A stretch of DNA of 44,463 bases, taken from NCBI GenBank assembly GCA_021776315.1, contig JAJFGD010000191.1, forward strand, positions 1 to 44,463, in the 5' to 3' direction. The DNA is from Hyphococcus sp. (lineage in GTDB: Bacteria > Pseudomonadota > Alphaproteobacteria > Caulobacterales > Parvularculaceae). The position numbers and the translations under genes are program-made. This document shows, piece after piece, positions 29,601 to 39,271 of the stretch (the stretch's first letter is position 1; each line of letters begins with the position of its first letter). The notes under the pieces are model-generated. The model did not search any database and was not told the origin of the DNA. It was given only the letters and a program-made list of their open reading frames with translations.

Positions 29601-31505
29601 TTACGAGTTTTTCTTTTCTTCAACCCAACGGTTGATTTTCTGTTCGAGCACCGGCAACGGCATTGAGCCCGTCAACAACACCTCATCGTGGAATTCACGA
29701 ATATCAAACGCATCACCAAGTTCTGCTTCCGCAAAATCTCTTAATGCATTCATCTTCAGCATACCAAGCTTGTATGAACATGCCTGTCCTGGCCAAACGG
29801 AATAACGCTCAACCTCACGAGTTACTGCCGCGCGGGTATCACCAGTGACGCCGACCATATAGTCGATCGCTTCTTCGCGGGTCCATCGCTTGTGATGCAA
29901 ACCAGAATCCACCACAAGACGCGCCGCCCGGAAAAGCTCTGACTGCAAACGACCGAGATCGCCTTCTGGGTCGTTTTCATACATCCCCATTTCGGCTGCT
30001 ACCTGCTCTGAGTAGAGCGCCCAGCCTTCAGAAAATTCTGAATAGCCAAGCATGTTGCGAATCAGCGGTAAACCAGCTGCACGCTCTAGAGAGCGTTGGA
30101 AATGGTGCCCTGGCACTGCCTCATGATAGGTCAAAGTCTTCAGCGTATGCTTTGGCCAATCTGCAGTATCTTTTAGATTGATCCAGTAAATCCCTGGACG
30201 AGTTCCATCGAGTGATGGAGAATTGTAGTAACCGCCCGGTGCGGAATCTTGTTCATAGACCGGTATCCGGCGCACTTCGACAGTCTGGCTCGGGATCGTG
30301 CCAAAGCGATCAGGTGCCCGCACCATGATCTCGTCTATTTGAACATTGAGGTCAGCCAGCAATTCTGCGCGGCCATCATCTGTATTCGGATAAACTGCAC
30401 CTTCGCGTTCACCAATGGCGATAAAACGATCCGCGACGGACCCTTCCATTGAGCCTTGCCCTTGCAGGATAGAGTCCATTTCTGCGGTGATCCGGGCAAC
30501 TTCAGACAGTCCCAATTCGTGAATGTCTTCACCGGTCATGCCGCCAGCACCATATGAATTCAACGCATGCTGATAAAACGCTTCACCTTCTGGTCCTAAG
30601 CGCCAAACGCCGGCATCGCGCCCTGCCTGCGGTACAAGGTTGCCAAGGGTTGCCCCAAGGCGGGAATAGGCCGGGTAGACAACGGTCTCGACCAAGCTTG
30701 CCGCTTGGCTTTTCAGGGCATCGCGCTCTTCAGCTGACATTTCTTCAATCGCGTCAACTTTAGATCGGAATGTCGTCACCAATGGATTTTCATTTGCTGC
30801 GGAGGACGTAAACGCTGACGCTGACCGCTGCGCCCCTTCAAGAGCAAAATATGGCGGCACAATCCCAATAGCCGCATCGTTGCCGATGGACTCAATGACC
30901 TCGTCAAGCACGCGGCCAATCTCAGTGATACGCGCCAAATAATCCTCAGCATCCGCTTTTGAATTCATCGGTTGCTGATTTTGCAAAAGCCTTGGCAGGC
31001 CAAGATGAGGTCCTGAGAGTTGCGTCACAACATAGGGTGAGCCAGAGCCCCAAAATGAAGAACCACCAAAATCGAACTGATTGCGCTGTGCCCCCGTTTC
31101 ATAGGCAGAACGCAAAACGTCGTAAGTAACAGCCGCTTGTAGATCGAGTTGTTGGCGGTCGATGCCCCGGATTTCTTGCAAGAAGCTTTCATTCATTTGG
31201 CGGGCGCGTTGGTTGCCTTCAAAGCCATATTGCCCGAGGCGGCTGTTATACCCTTCGCCAGCAATATCTTCGCTAACGCCTAAAGACGTCGCCCAGGATG
31301 GGGCTTCGCGCAAAACTTCGGCTGCATGACGATCTGCCATAGCAAACAAAGACTGTGACGCGGTTAGCGCTGGTGCCTCGACCTCGGCCGGTGTTTCGGT
31401 CGCAGCTGTTTCTGATGTTGGTGTGCCACCTTGCTCGCAACCCACAAGGCCAAGTGATAGAGCCGCTATACTGCAAACAAATACGCGTGATGAAATCTTA
31501 CCCAT
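29601..31505 (-). CDS. DUF885 family protein, putative lipoprotein/metallopeptidase-like
   Basis: Lipobox LVGC; TYHEAVPGHHFQ; YSEFSEGWALYSEQVAAEMGMY. Confidence 0.92.
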   Translation of the reverse strand: MGKISSRVFVCSIAALSLGLVGCEQGGTPTSETAATETPAEVEAPALTASQSLFAMADRHAAEVLREAPSWATSLGVSEDIAGEGYNSRLGQYGFEGNQRARQMNESFLQEIRGIDRQQLDLQAAVTYDVLRSAYETGAQRNQFDFGGSSFWGSGSPYVVTQLSGPHLGLPRLLQNQQPMNSKADAEDYLARITEIGRVLDEVIESIGNDAAIGIVPPYFALEGAQRSASAFTSSAANENPLVTTFRSKVDAIEEMSAEERDALKSQAASLVETVVYPAYSRLGATLGNLVPQAGRDAGVWRLGPEGEAFYQHALNSYGAGGMTGEDIHELGLSEVARITAEMDSILQGQGSMEGSVADRFIAIGEREGAVYPNTDDGRAELLADLNVQIDEIMVRAPDRFGTIPSQTVEVRRIPVYEQDSAPGGYYNSPSLDGTRPGIYWINLKDTADWPKHTLKTLTYHEAVPGHHFQRSLERAAGLPLIRNMLGYSEFSEGWALYSEQVAAEMGMYENDPEGDLGRLQSELFRAARLVVDSGLHHKRWTREEAIDYMVGVTGDTRAAVTREVERYSVWPGQACSYKLGMLKMNALRDFAEAELGDAFDIREFHDEVLLTGSMPLPVLEQKINRWVEEKKNS

Positions 31506-31522
31506 AACCCAAATCCCCTTGA

Positions 31523-31563
31523 TTATTTGGCCTCGTGTTATCTGGCCGCTTGATTATCTCGCC
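31523..31563. repeat. Three imperfect direct repeats, 15-16 bp period, upstream of the DUF885 gene
   Basis: TTATTTGGCC (31523), TTATCTGGCC (31538), TTATCTCGCC (31554). Confidence 0.65.
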
Positions 31564-31655
31564 CCTTGGTCGCCTAGCCTTATCCCCGTCAGACCGCCTC
31601 TTTCCTACCATTAACCTAAACCGGGCAGATCGAAATACCCAGCCCCCGGTCAAGG

Positions 31656-31667
31656 TCAGATATCTGA
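31656..31667. repeat. 12-bp perfect palindrome TCAGATATCTGA
   Basis: Direct reading. Confidence 0.7.
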
Positions 31668-31670
31668 ATA

Positions 31671-31703
31671 ATAAAAAACGGGACCGCTTTGCAACGGCCC
31701 CGT
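31671..31703 (-). terminator. Rho-independent terminator downstream of pnp
   Basis: Minus strand ACGGGGCCG-N8-CGGTCCCGT followed by TTTTT. Confidence 0.85.
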
Positions 31704-31733
31704 CAGTAACATTTTCGCTATAAAAACAGAAGC

Positions 31734-33860
31734 TTAGTTGCCGCCGCCTTCACGCTCGATTTCTTGACCTGTTTCCTGGTCAACAACCTTCATCGACAAC
31801 CGCACTTTTCCGCGATCGTCGAAGCCAAGAAGCTTGACGAATACTTCGTCGCCCTCTTTGACTATATCGGTGGTTTTCTCGGCACGTTCCGGTGCCAATT
31901 GGGAAATATGGACAAGCCCATCACGCGGTCCAAAGAAGTTTACAAACGCACCAAAGTCCATGGTTTTGACAACCTTGCCTTTGTAGACCTCACCAACTTC
32001 AGGCTCTGCCACAATGGAATGAATCCATTTATGGGCTGCCTCAATTTTCTCTTTGTCGCTTGAGGCAATCTTGATCAGACCTTCATCATCGATATTGATT
32101 TTGGCACCCGTTTCTTCAACGATTTGACGGATAATTTTTCCGCCAGCACCAATCACGTCACGGATCTTATCTTTATTGATCTGCATCGTTTCAATGCGTG
32201 GCGCATAATCACCAAGATCATCACGGGCGGTATCCAATGCCTTAGACATTTCGCCAAGGATATGCATGCGGCCGTCTTTGGCTTGGCTTAGCGCCACTTG
32301 CATGATCTCTTCGGTAATACCGGCAATCTTGATATCCATCTGAAGTGACGTCACACCTTGATCGGTACCAGCAACTTTAAAGTCCATATCGCCAAGATGA
32401 TCTTCGTCACCCAGAATATCAGACAACACGGCATAGCGTTCGCCCTCTAGGATTAGCCCCATCGCAATACCGGCAACTGGGCGTTTGATTGGCACGCCGC
32501 CATCCATCATGGCCAGCGAACCACCACAAACAGACGCCATGGATGATGAACCGTTTGATTCTGTAATCTCAGAAACCAGGCGGATCACATATGGAAATTC
32601 TTCTTGGCTTGGTACCACGGCTTTAAGTGCACGCCAGGCCAATTTTCCGTGACCAATTTCGCGGCGCCCAGTAAAGCCCATACGTCCGACTTCACCGACT
32701 GAATATGGTGGGAAGTTATAGTGGAGCAGGAACTGCTCTTTATACGTCCCAGCGAGAGCATCGATGAATTGCTCATCTTCGCCCGTTCCAAGCGTTGCCA
32801 CGACAAGCGCTTGTGTTTCACCACGGGTAAATAGTGCCGAACCATGGGTGCGCGGTAAAACGCCCGCTTCCGCAACGATCGACCGAACCGTTTTTGTGTC
32901 ACGGCCATCGATCCGTTCGCCGGTATCAAGAATGCCACCACGAACAATGTCAGATTCGATTGATTTGAAAGCACCACCAACAACTGATTTTGACGGCGCA
33001 TCTTCGTTCTCGTCGTCACAAAGCGATTCAACAGCTTTATCTTTGGCCGATGCCAAAGCGCTTTGTCGATCTTGTTTGATCTGAATTTTATACGCTGCTT
33101 TCACATCATCTTCGACAATGCCGCGTACTTGTGATTCCACATCAGAATTGTCTGGTGCGGTAAAGTCCCAAGGCTCTTTGGCGCAATCCTCTGCAAAATC
33201 AATGATCAAATTGATCGCTTCTTTTGCAGCTTTGTGACCAAAGGCAACGGAGCCAAGCATGACGTCTTCGGATAGCTCTTTCGCTTCCGATTCGACCATC
33301 ATCACAGCATCGGCAGTACCGGCCATAACAAGGTCAAGTTGCGTTTCTGGCATTTCATCGATGGTTGGGTTCAAGACGTAGTCACCATTGATATAACCAA
33401 CTCGCGACGCCGCAATCGGGCCAAGGAATGGCACACCGGCGATCGTCAGCGCTGCAGATGCAGCGATCATCGCAACAACATCAGGATCGTTCTCAAGGTC
33501 ATGCGAAAGAACTTGCGCAACCACGAGGACTTCATTTTTAAAGCCTTTAGCAAAAAGGGGTCGGATCGGTCGGTCGATTAAACGTGATGTCAGTGTTTCT
33601 TTTTCCGTCGGACGGGCTTCACGTTTGAAGTAACCGCCGGGCACGCGGCCTGCGGCGTAGTAACGTTCTTGGTAGTGAACCGTCAGCGGAAAGAAATCGA
33701 AATTCGGATTTGGTTGCTTCGCAGCCGTCACGGCCGCGAGCACAGAAGTGTCACCATAGGTGGCGAGCACCGCACCGTCGGCTTGGCGCGCGATGCGCCC
33801 AGTTTCTAGGGTCAGCGTGCGACCGCCCCATTCAATCGATTTTTTCGTAGTATTAAACAT
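31734..33860 (-). CDS. pnp: Polyribonucleotide nucleotidyltransferase
   Basis: Full-length PNPase; KH ([24 protein letters not shown]) and S1 ([20 protein letters not shown]) domains. Confidence 0.98.
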   Translation of the reverse strand: MFNTTKKSIEWGGRTLTLETGRIARQADGAVLATYGDTSVLAAVTAAKQPNPNFDFFPLTVHYQERYYAAGRVPGGYFKREARPTEKETLTSRLIDRPIRPLFAKGFKNEVLVVAQVLSHDLENDPDVVAMIAASAALTIAGVPFLGPIAASRVGYINGDYVLNPTIDEMPETQLDLVMAGTADAVMMVESEAKELSEDVMLGSVAFGHKAAKEAINLIIDFAEDCAKEPWDFTAPDNSDVESQVRGIVEDDVKAAYKIQIKQDRQSALASAKDKAVESLCDDENEDAPSKSVVGGAFKSIESDIVRGGILDTGERIDGRDTKTVRSIVAEAGVLPRTHGSALFTRGETQALVVATLGTGEDEQFIDALAGTYKEQFLLHYNFPPYSVGEVGRMGFTGRREIGHGKLAWRALKAVVPSQEEFPYVIRLVSEITESNGSSSMASVCGGSLAMMDGGVPIKRPVAGIAMGLILEGERYAVLSDILGDEDHLGDMDFKVAGTDQGVTSLQMDIKIAGITEEIMQVALSQAKDGRMHILGEMSKALDTARDDLGDYAPRIETMQINKDKIRDVIGAGGKIIRQIVEETGAKINIDDEGLIKIASSDKEKIEAAHKWIHSIVAEPEVGEVYKGKVVKTMDFGAFVNFFGPRDGLVHISQLAPERAEKTTDIVKEGDEVFVKLLGFDDRGKVRLSMKVVDQETGQEIEREGGGN

Positions 33861-33885
33861 AGTTGTTTTCTCTTCTCTTCGTAAT

Positions 33886-33911
33886 GCGCCGTACGCGGAT
33901 CGTACGTGCGC
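33886..33911 (-). promoter_or_regulatory. Stem-loop in the pnp 5' leader
   Basis: Minus strand GCGC-a-CGTACG-atccg-CGTACG-GCGC, 25 nt upstream of start codon. Confidence 0.6.
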
Positions 33912-33936
33912 GCGGGTTATGAGCCCAACATCAAAA

Positions 33937-33955
33937 CGCCGCCCTATTGGCGGCG
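33937..33955 (-). terminator. GC-rich hairpin downstream of the SDR gene
   Basis: CGCCGCC-N5-GGCGGCG, minus strand followed by TTTT; nested in ATGAGC/GCTCAT. Confidence 0.6.
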
Positions 33956-33960
33956 CTCAT

Positions 33961-34722
33961 CTATCGGGGCTGCATTCTAATGGCGCCATCCAATCGGATC
34001 GTCGCGCCGTTAATCATTGTATTTTTACATATTTCCAATGCCAGTGAGGCATATTCATCAGGGCGCCCTAAGCGTTTCGGGAAGGGCACCATCGCGGCAA
34101 GCGCATCTTGAACCTTTTGGTCCATACCTGCCATCATAGGTGTCCAGAATATACCAGGGGCAATCGTATTCACGCGAATGCCAATATTCATCAAATCGCG
34201 TGCAACAGGCAACGTCATGCCAGCTACGCCAGCCTTCGACGCACCATAGGCGGCCTGGCCCATCTGCCCTTCAAACGCGGCAACAGATGCTGTGTTGATA
34301 ATCACGCCGCGTTCGCCATCTTCTTGTGGATCGTTCTTTTCCATCTCAGCAGAAACAAGACGAATGCAGTTGAAACTACCAACAAGATTGATATCGATAA
34401 CTTTCTTGAAGCTTTCCAACCGATGCGGGCCATTTTTGCCAACGGTCTTTTCGCCGATGGCAATGCCAGCACAGTTGATCAGAATTGAAGGCGTTCCATG
34501 GGCAGCAACGGATTTTTCTAAAGCACTCGCGACACTGTCTTCACTGGTCACATTGGTTTCGCAAAAGATGCCGCCGAGCTTTTCAGCTAATGCTTCGCCC
34601 TTATCCGCATTGAGATCCCACAAGGCGGTTTTGACGCCTGCTTCATGTAACAATTCTGCGGTTGCGGCCCCAAGACCCGATGCGCCACCAGTAATAATGG
34701 CAGAAGTATCGTTTAGCTTCAT
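33961..34722 (-). CDS. SDR family, 3-hydroxyacyl-CoA dehydrogenase (HSD10-like)
   Basis: SAIITGGASGLGAATAELL; INTASVAAFEGQMGQAAYGASKAGVAGMTLPVARDL. Confidence 0.92.
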   Translation of the reverse strand: MKLNDTSAIITGGASGLGAATAELLHEAGVKTALWDLNADKGEALAEKLGGIFCETNVTSEDSVASALEKSVAAHGTPSILINCAGIAIGEKTVGKNGPHRLESFKKVIDINLVGSFNCIRLVSAEMEKNDPQEDGERGVIINTASVAAFEGQMGQAAYGASKAGVAGMTLPVARDLMNIGIRVNTIAPGIFWTPMMAGMDQKVQDALAAMVPFPKRLGRPDEYASLALEICKNTMINGATIRLDGAIRMQPR

Positions 34723-34804
34723 TTTGTTCCTTTTCTCCAGCTAACGCTGAAAGTCTTGCCGCGCACATTAGCGAAAGCAGGAATTTTTATCCTGAAAGCC
34801 CAAA

Positions 34805-34841
34805 TGGCCCCCCGCAATTTCGCGGGGACAAATTAGGGCCA
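34805..34841 (-). terminator. Nested hairpin downstream of rpsO
   Basis: CCCCGC-aatttc-GCGGGG inside TGGCCC/GGGCCA; weak U tract. Confidence 0.5.
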
Positions 34842-34845
34842 AACG

Positions 34846-35115
34846 CTAGCGGCGTAGACCAAGTTCTTCGATCAACTTCTGGTAACGCGCTTGATCATTG
34901 CGCTTTACATAATCCAGAAGGCGACGGCGCTGTGAGACCATTTTCAAAAGGCCACGGCGCGAATGATTGTCTTTTTTATGCGATTTAAAATGCTCGGTTA
35001 GCGTCGTAATCCGTGAGGACAAGATCGCAACCTGGACTTCTGGCGAACCTGTATCGCCTTCTTTTTGCGCAAATTTTTTGATGAGTTCAGCCTTACGGCT
35101 AGCCGTAATCGACAT
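34846..35115 (-). CDS. rpsO: 30S ribosomal protein S15
   Basis: [58 protein letters not shown]. Confidence 0.98.
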   Translation of the reverse strand: MSITASRKAELIKKFAQKEGDTGSPEVQVAILSSRITTLTEHFKSHKKDNHSRRGLLKMVSQRRRLLDYVKRNDQARYQKLIEELGLRR

Positions 35116-35127
35116 ATTCTTTCTCCG

Positions 35128-35163
35128 CGGCGTCCCTATAATGCCGGCCCCGCCGGGACGCCG
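35128..35163 (-). promoter_or_regulatory. Structured rpsO leader candidate
   Basis: 9-bp stem CGGCGTCCC-N18-GGGACGCCG ending 12 nt before the start codon; competing inner stem CCGGC-ccc-GCCGG. Confidence 0.5.
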
Positions 35164-35324
35164 TCCAGCAGGGTCAGGGAATTTGGGCGGCTTATGGGGG
35201 AAAAATGCCCGGAAAGCAATAGGGAGATGGCCCCAGCGAAAAGGTCATTTTAAGCCGAAAGCGGTCTTTATCTAAAGAGCCTTAAAGCCCCATCGACAGG
35301 CGATCACCGCGATGCGGTACTTTT

Positions 35325-36017
35325 CTAACAAACCGTGACTTGCCCACTAATGGTGCGCTCAATTACCCGCGCGCTCAGCGCGGCACCAGCTTTCGACGCA
35401 TGACTGCCATCTGCCGCATAGAGACGATTGATATTTTCCGCTTGCAACCAACAGGTTCCGACAGTTGCTACCATTGCCCCATGCCGAGCCGCACCGCGTT
35501 TATAGGTCTGCTGCAACATGTTGAGCATTTCTTTTTGTGATCTTGGGGGCTTGAAGCCCTGTGCCGGCGACGCATCATATACCTCATGGCCATCGCGACG
35601 AGGCCAGGTCTCAAACAAAATAAGCGCTGCCTTTTCTTCACGAGCACGGGTACGGAACCAAAGTAACGCCTGATCAAACTCAATGCGCTCACGCTGAAAG
35701 AATGCAGCCATGCTTCGGTCTTGTAGGACAATCACGTCCCAATCCCGATCTTCGAGCTTCTGCATTAATCGCGGATCATCGACGTAATCGATAAGGTTGG
35801 CACCGCCATCAGCAATCATAGCCGTCTGATATTTTATCCGAATGCCGTCCTTTATTCGGTTTACTTGCGCGACCTGATTGGGAACATCGTGCTGAAACGT
35901 GTAAGAATTCCCGATAAAGAGAATATGAACGTCCTGATGACGCGCGTCTGGGCCTTCACATGACGCCAAGGCGAAAAGAGCGACAATGATTCCAGCGATC
36001 GGAGCATTACGGAGCAT
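35325..36017 (-). CDS. SGNH/GDSL-like hydrolase, putative lipoprotein
   Basis: Lipobox ALASC; HILFIGNSYTFQHDVP; DVIVLQDRS; GSHASKAG. Confidence 0.75.
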   Translation of the reverse strand: MLRNAPIAGIIVALFALASCEGPDARHQDVHILFIGNSYTFQHDVPNQVAQVNRIKDGIRIKYQTAMIADGGANLIDYVDDPRLMQKLEDRDWDVIVLQDRSMAAFFQRERIEFDQALLWFRTRAREEKAALILFETWPRRDGHEVYDASPAQGFKPPRSQKEMLNMLQQTYKRGAARHGAMVATVGTCWLQAENINRLYAADGSHASKAGAALSARVIERTISGQVTVC

Positions 36018-36096
36018 TGCCCTAATATATAGCGACAGCCTTTCCGATGCATTAAAGAGGCCGATGGCTTAACCACGCAATTAGGACGCTTTTATA

Positions 36097-36960
36097 CTAT
36101 TCGCTGTCTTTTTCTAAACCGTCGAAATCCCAGACTTTTTCATCGGCTAGATGGCTGAGCCGAACATTTTGTATTGCACGAAACATCACGTCCCGGCGGC
36201 CTGGGCGGCGCTCTTCCCACTCATTCAGCATTTGCTTCATGGCTGCGCGCTGCAGCCCTTCTTGCGTACCGCAAAGATTACACGGAATGATCGGGAATTT
36301 CAGGGCTTCTGCAAATTTCGCGATATCGGCTTCGGCACAAAATATCAGTGGGCGTAAGACCAAAACATCACCCTCATCATTAAGCAGCTTTGGCGGCATC
36401 GCGGCCAGTCGCCCACCATGAAAAAGATTGAGCATAAATGTTTCAAGCGAGTCATCACGGTGGTGCCCAAGCACGATTGCATCGCACCCTTCTTCCCGAG
36501 CCACCCGATAAAGAATGCCACGACGCAGTCGGGAACAAAGAGCACAATAGGTTTGGTTTTCAGGAACCTTTTCAGTGACAATTGAATAGGTGTCTTCAGT
36601 GATGATGCGATGTTGCACCCCAAGTTTTTCGAGATATTCAGGCAGCACATATTTTGGGAAACCGGGCTGACCCTGATCGAGATTGCAAGCGATAATCTCT
36701 GCCTTCAGTGCCCCTTGCCATTTCAGGTCGAGCAATGCCGCTAACAAAGTGTAACTGTCCTTGCCGCCGGACAAACACACCAACCACTTCTGCGGTTGCC
36801 CATTGGCTTTTGGTGCGTCCATGGAAAACCGACCAACCGCCTCTTGAGTTTGCCTGAGAATGCGTTTGCGCAGTTTTTTGAAAGAAACAGAGGACGGCAC
36901 ATCAGCATAGACGGCCGAAGGTCCGCCGCGCTCGGTTTCAAAGTTTTCGGCGTCCGGCAT
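36097..36960 (-). CDS. ttcA: tRNA 2-thiocytidine(32) synthetase TtcA
   Basis: [20 protein letters not shown]-loop; [20 protein letters not shown]; start MPDAEN preferred. Confidence 0.96.
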   Translation of the reverse strand: MPDAENFETERGGPSAVYADVPSSVSFKKLRKRILRQTQEAVGRFSMDAPKANGQPQKWLVCLSGGKDSYTLLAALLDLKWQGALKAEIIACNLDQGQPGFPKYVLPEYLEKLGVQHRIITEDTYSIVTEKVPENQTYCALCSRLRRGILYRVAREEGCDAIVLGHHRDDSLETFMLNLFHGGRLAAMPPKLLNDEGDVLVLRPLIFCAEADIAKFAEALKFPIIPCNLCGTQEGLQRAAMKQMLNEWEERRPGRRDVMFRAIQNVRLSHLADEKVWDFDGLEKDSE

Positions 36961-37228
36961 TGTTTTTCTATCCCTGTCCCTGGCGGCCACCAATAATCTC
37001 AATATGCAGACAACCAACGCTCATTGGCGCTGTCTGTAACAGATAATGCGGCCGAAACCAGCCGATCAAGGTCATCTAAAACGCGATTATAGGACGGGTC
37101 AGAAAAATAGGCCGCGGCGCGGAAAATACGCCCCGCGCACACGACCCGTTTTCGGCGGATTACGGGGGGAGAGAGGGAACATCCGCACGATTGTTTCATG
37201 GATACTACGTGCGGTGATTTAATTTGGA

Positions 37229-38533
37229 TCACTCGCCCACAGAATTTTGTTCCGGGGCAAAATGAGCATCCAAAAATTCTAAAAAGGCTGGCCAATCTTC
37301 CCTCACCGTGCCGTGAGTGCCTGGGCGGATCCAAAAAGCGATATCCGCCTCTGGACGCCAATCATTGAGACGCTTTTGATCGAGACCTTTGTGACCGTAA
37401 AGCTCGTAAACTGCATCGGCGGCTTCTGCTGCGCGATAAGCCCCATTTGGGTCGGACCAAACGTCACGACGGGCATTGCCCAAAAGCATGGGACGCGGCG
37501 CAACCAATGCCAGCAAATGATGTTGATCAATTGGCATCTCTTCTTCACGTCCTGCATAGGCCGCATAGGTATGAGAAAACCAATGAGGGTATTGGTCCGT
37601 GATCTGATTGACAGACTCACCACGCTTCTGTCGGTTTAAAGAGGCACCGCCCGTGCCCGATTGATGTGCGATAACACCATCGACGCGATCATCAAACGCC
37701 GCAACGATCAATGCCGATTTGCCATAACGGGAATGACCATAGGAAATAATGCCGTCCTGATCGACACGGTTGTCCATGGCTAACACATCCACGATCCTGG
37801 AATAAGCCCAACCCCAAGCCCCAATTGCACCCCAACGCGTCGTATCATCTGTGTGGCCTGCGGACATTTCTCGCAAAGACGCCAAGCCAGCTTCACGCGC
37901 ATCTGGAATAAACTCACCAGGAAAGATCGCCGCAAAACCGAACCCATGAGATAAAATCTCTTTCATTGGCGGGGTCGCATTATAGCGTCCAAAAATATAG
38001 CCAAAGATCGGCGAGGCAAAACCCTCGACACACGATCCCGCGCCTTCTGGTCGATAAATATCGGGATGGCGTATCGTGTCCCAGCGCGGGCAAAACGAGG
38101 CCATCATGATCACTGGTGACGGTGTTGTCGCTTGTTTCGGTAAAACGATGTTAATGCGAAATTCAGGCGTCTGGGCGCTGGTACCATTAAAGGTCGCTGT
38201 TGCCTGAACGGTCACCTCTTCAATGATGCCCAACCCATCAAAGGCATTTTCGTCGATAGTTTTTCGCTCAACGATTGTCAGGTCCGACTGGTCCGGCATA
38301 ACTCCATAGACATGCGCTTCTAGAGCGTCACGAATTTCATGTTTGCGTTGATCATTCCAATCTTCAGGCTGCGCAGTCTCTGGCAACAATGAGGGTTCTG
38401 CGACCGGGCCATCGGGATTAAGGTTGGTCCAGGCAAGGGTCATCTGAACGCAACCCGCCATAGCCAGGAGCGGCAAAATTGCCAATAGCTTCATCTGTTT
38501 TGGAAATTGCCGTCGCATCTGTCCCACCCACAT
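37229..38533 (-). CDS. Glucuronoyl-esterase-like (CE15-like) alpha/beta hydrolase, putative lipoprotein
   Basis: Lipobox MAGC; YGHSRYGKSALIVAAFDDRVDGVIAHQSGTGGASLNRQKRGESV; HHLLALVAPRPMLLGNARRDVWSDPNG. Confidence 0.8.
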   Translation of the reverse strand: MWVGQMRRQFPKQMKLLAILPLLAMAGCVQMTLAWTNLNPDGPVAEPSLLPETAQPEDWNDQRKHEIRDALEAHVYGVMPDQSDLTIVERKTIDENAFDGLGIIEEVTVQATATFNGTSAQTPEFRINIVLPKQATTPSPVIMMASFCPRWDTIRHPDIYRPEGAGSCVEGFASPIFGYIFGRYNATPPMKEILSHGFGFAAIFPGEFIPDAREAGLASLREMSAGHTDDTTRWGAIGAWGWAYSRIVDVLAMDNRVDQDGIISYGHSRYGKSALIVAAFDDRVDGVIAHQSGTGGASLNRQKRGESVNQITDQYPHWFSHTYAAYAGREEEMPIDQHHLLALVAPRPMLLGNARRDVWSDPNGAYRAAEAADAVYELYGHKGLDQKRLNDWRPEADIAFWIRPGTHGTVREDWPAFLEFLDAHFAPEQNSVGE

Positions 38534-38652
38534 TATTGGTAGATAGTCTTGTCTCGCACAGATGCAACGTGCAATTCAAAAATCGGTAAAATGCTCAAAT
38601 TTGCGCCCAGCCGTCGCCAGCGCCGACCCGATTCACTGTTAAACGCCAGTTA

Positions 38653-39186
38653 TCACTGATCTTCTTTGGGTTGAAGTTTAAACACATTGTGATTGAACTG
38701 ACGCCATCCCTCGCCCGTTTTGATCCAATCCGTCACTTCCATTTCATCATATCTGATAAGTTCATATCGTGTCCGGCCCTGTTTTTTGCCGGCCACGCCC
38801 CAATCAGAAATCAACGCATCTCCCTCCCAATCGGCCGTAATTGGATGAAGGTCGCCGGAATTATCAGCCCAAAAGGCACGCAATTTATAAGCTCCTTTGA
38901 ATTGGTAGTATGCTACTCCTTCAAATATAGCAGTCGTTTCTTCACCAGTTTTAGGATCTTCACCGGTGTGCATCTCAATGCGATAATCGAGGCGTGAAAA
39001 TCTACCATCTAGGGCCGGTGACCATCTCATTGTGCTTTGAGCAGGTACGCCAAAGGCGGGACCTGACGAAATCCATTCTCCTTCAAAAGGATTCAATTTT
39101 TTGGGTAATTTTTGAGCCTGAACAGGTAAATTTGAATTTATAATAAGAAGCAAACTAAACAGCGATAAGACTAGCAAGCGATTCAT
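38653..39186 (-). CDS. Hypothetical secreted protein (DUF1579/lipocalin-like fold possible)
   Basis: Signal peptide; beta-rich 177 aa ORF. Confidence 0.65.
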   Translation of the reverse strand: MNRLLVLSLFSLLLIINSNLPVQAQKLPKKLNPFEGEWISSGPAFGVPAQSTMRWSPALDGRFSRLDYRIEMHTGEDPKTGEETTAIFEGVAYYQFKGAYKLRAFWADNSGDLHPITADWEGDALISDWGVAGKKQGRTRYELIRYDEMEVTDWIKTGEGWRQFNHNVFKLQPKEDQ

Positions 39187-39271
39187 AAAACTATCTCCGT
39201 TATAATAATGGCTTTTATAATCGACGCTCGAAATGTACTCATTTCGACAAATGAGCGCGCCTAAACAGGCA

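Noticed and set aside
36999-37199. 66-aa minus-strand ORF (MKQSCGCSLSPPVIRRKRVV...) between the CE15-like gene and ttcA
   Set aside because: No ribosome-binding site or recognised motif, and it reads into the ttcA upstream region; not enough support to call it.
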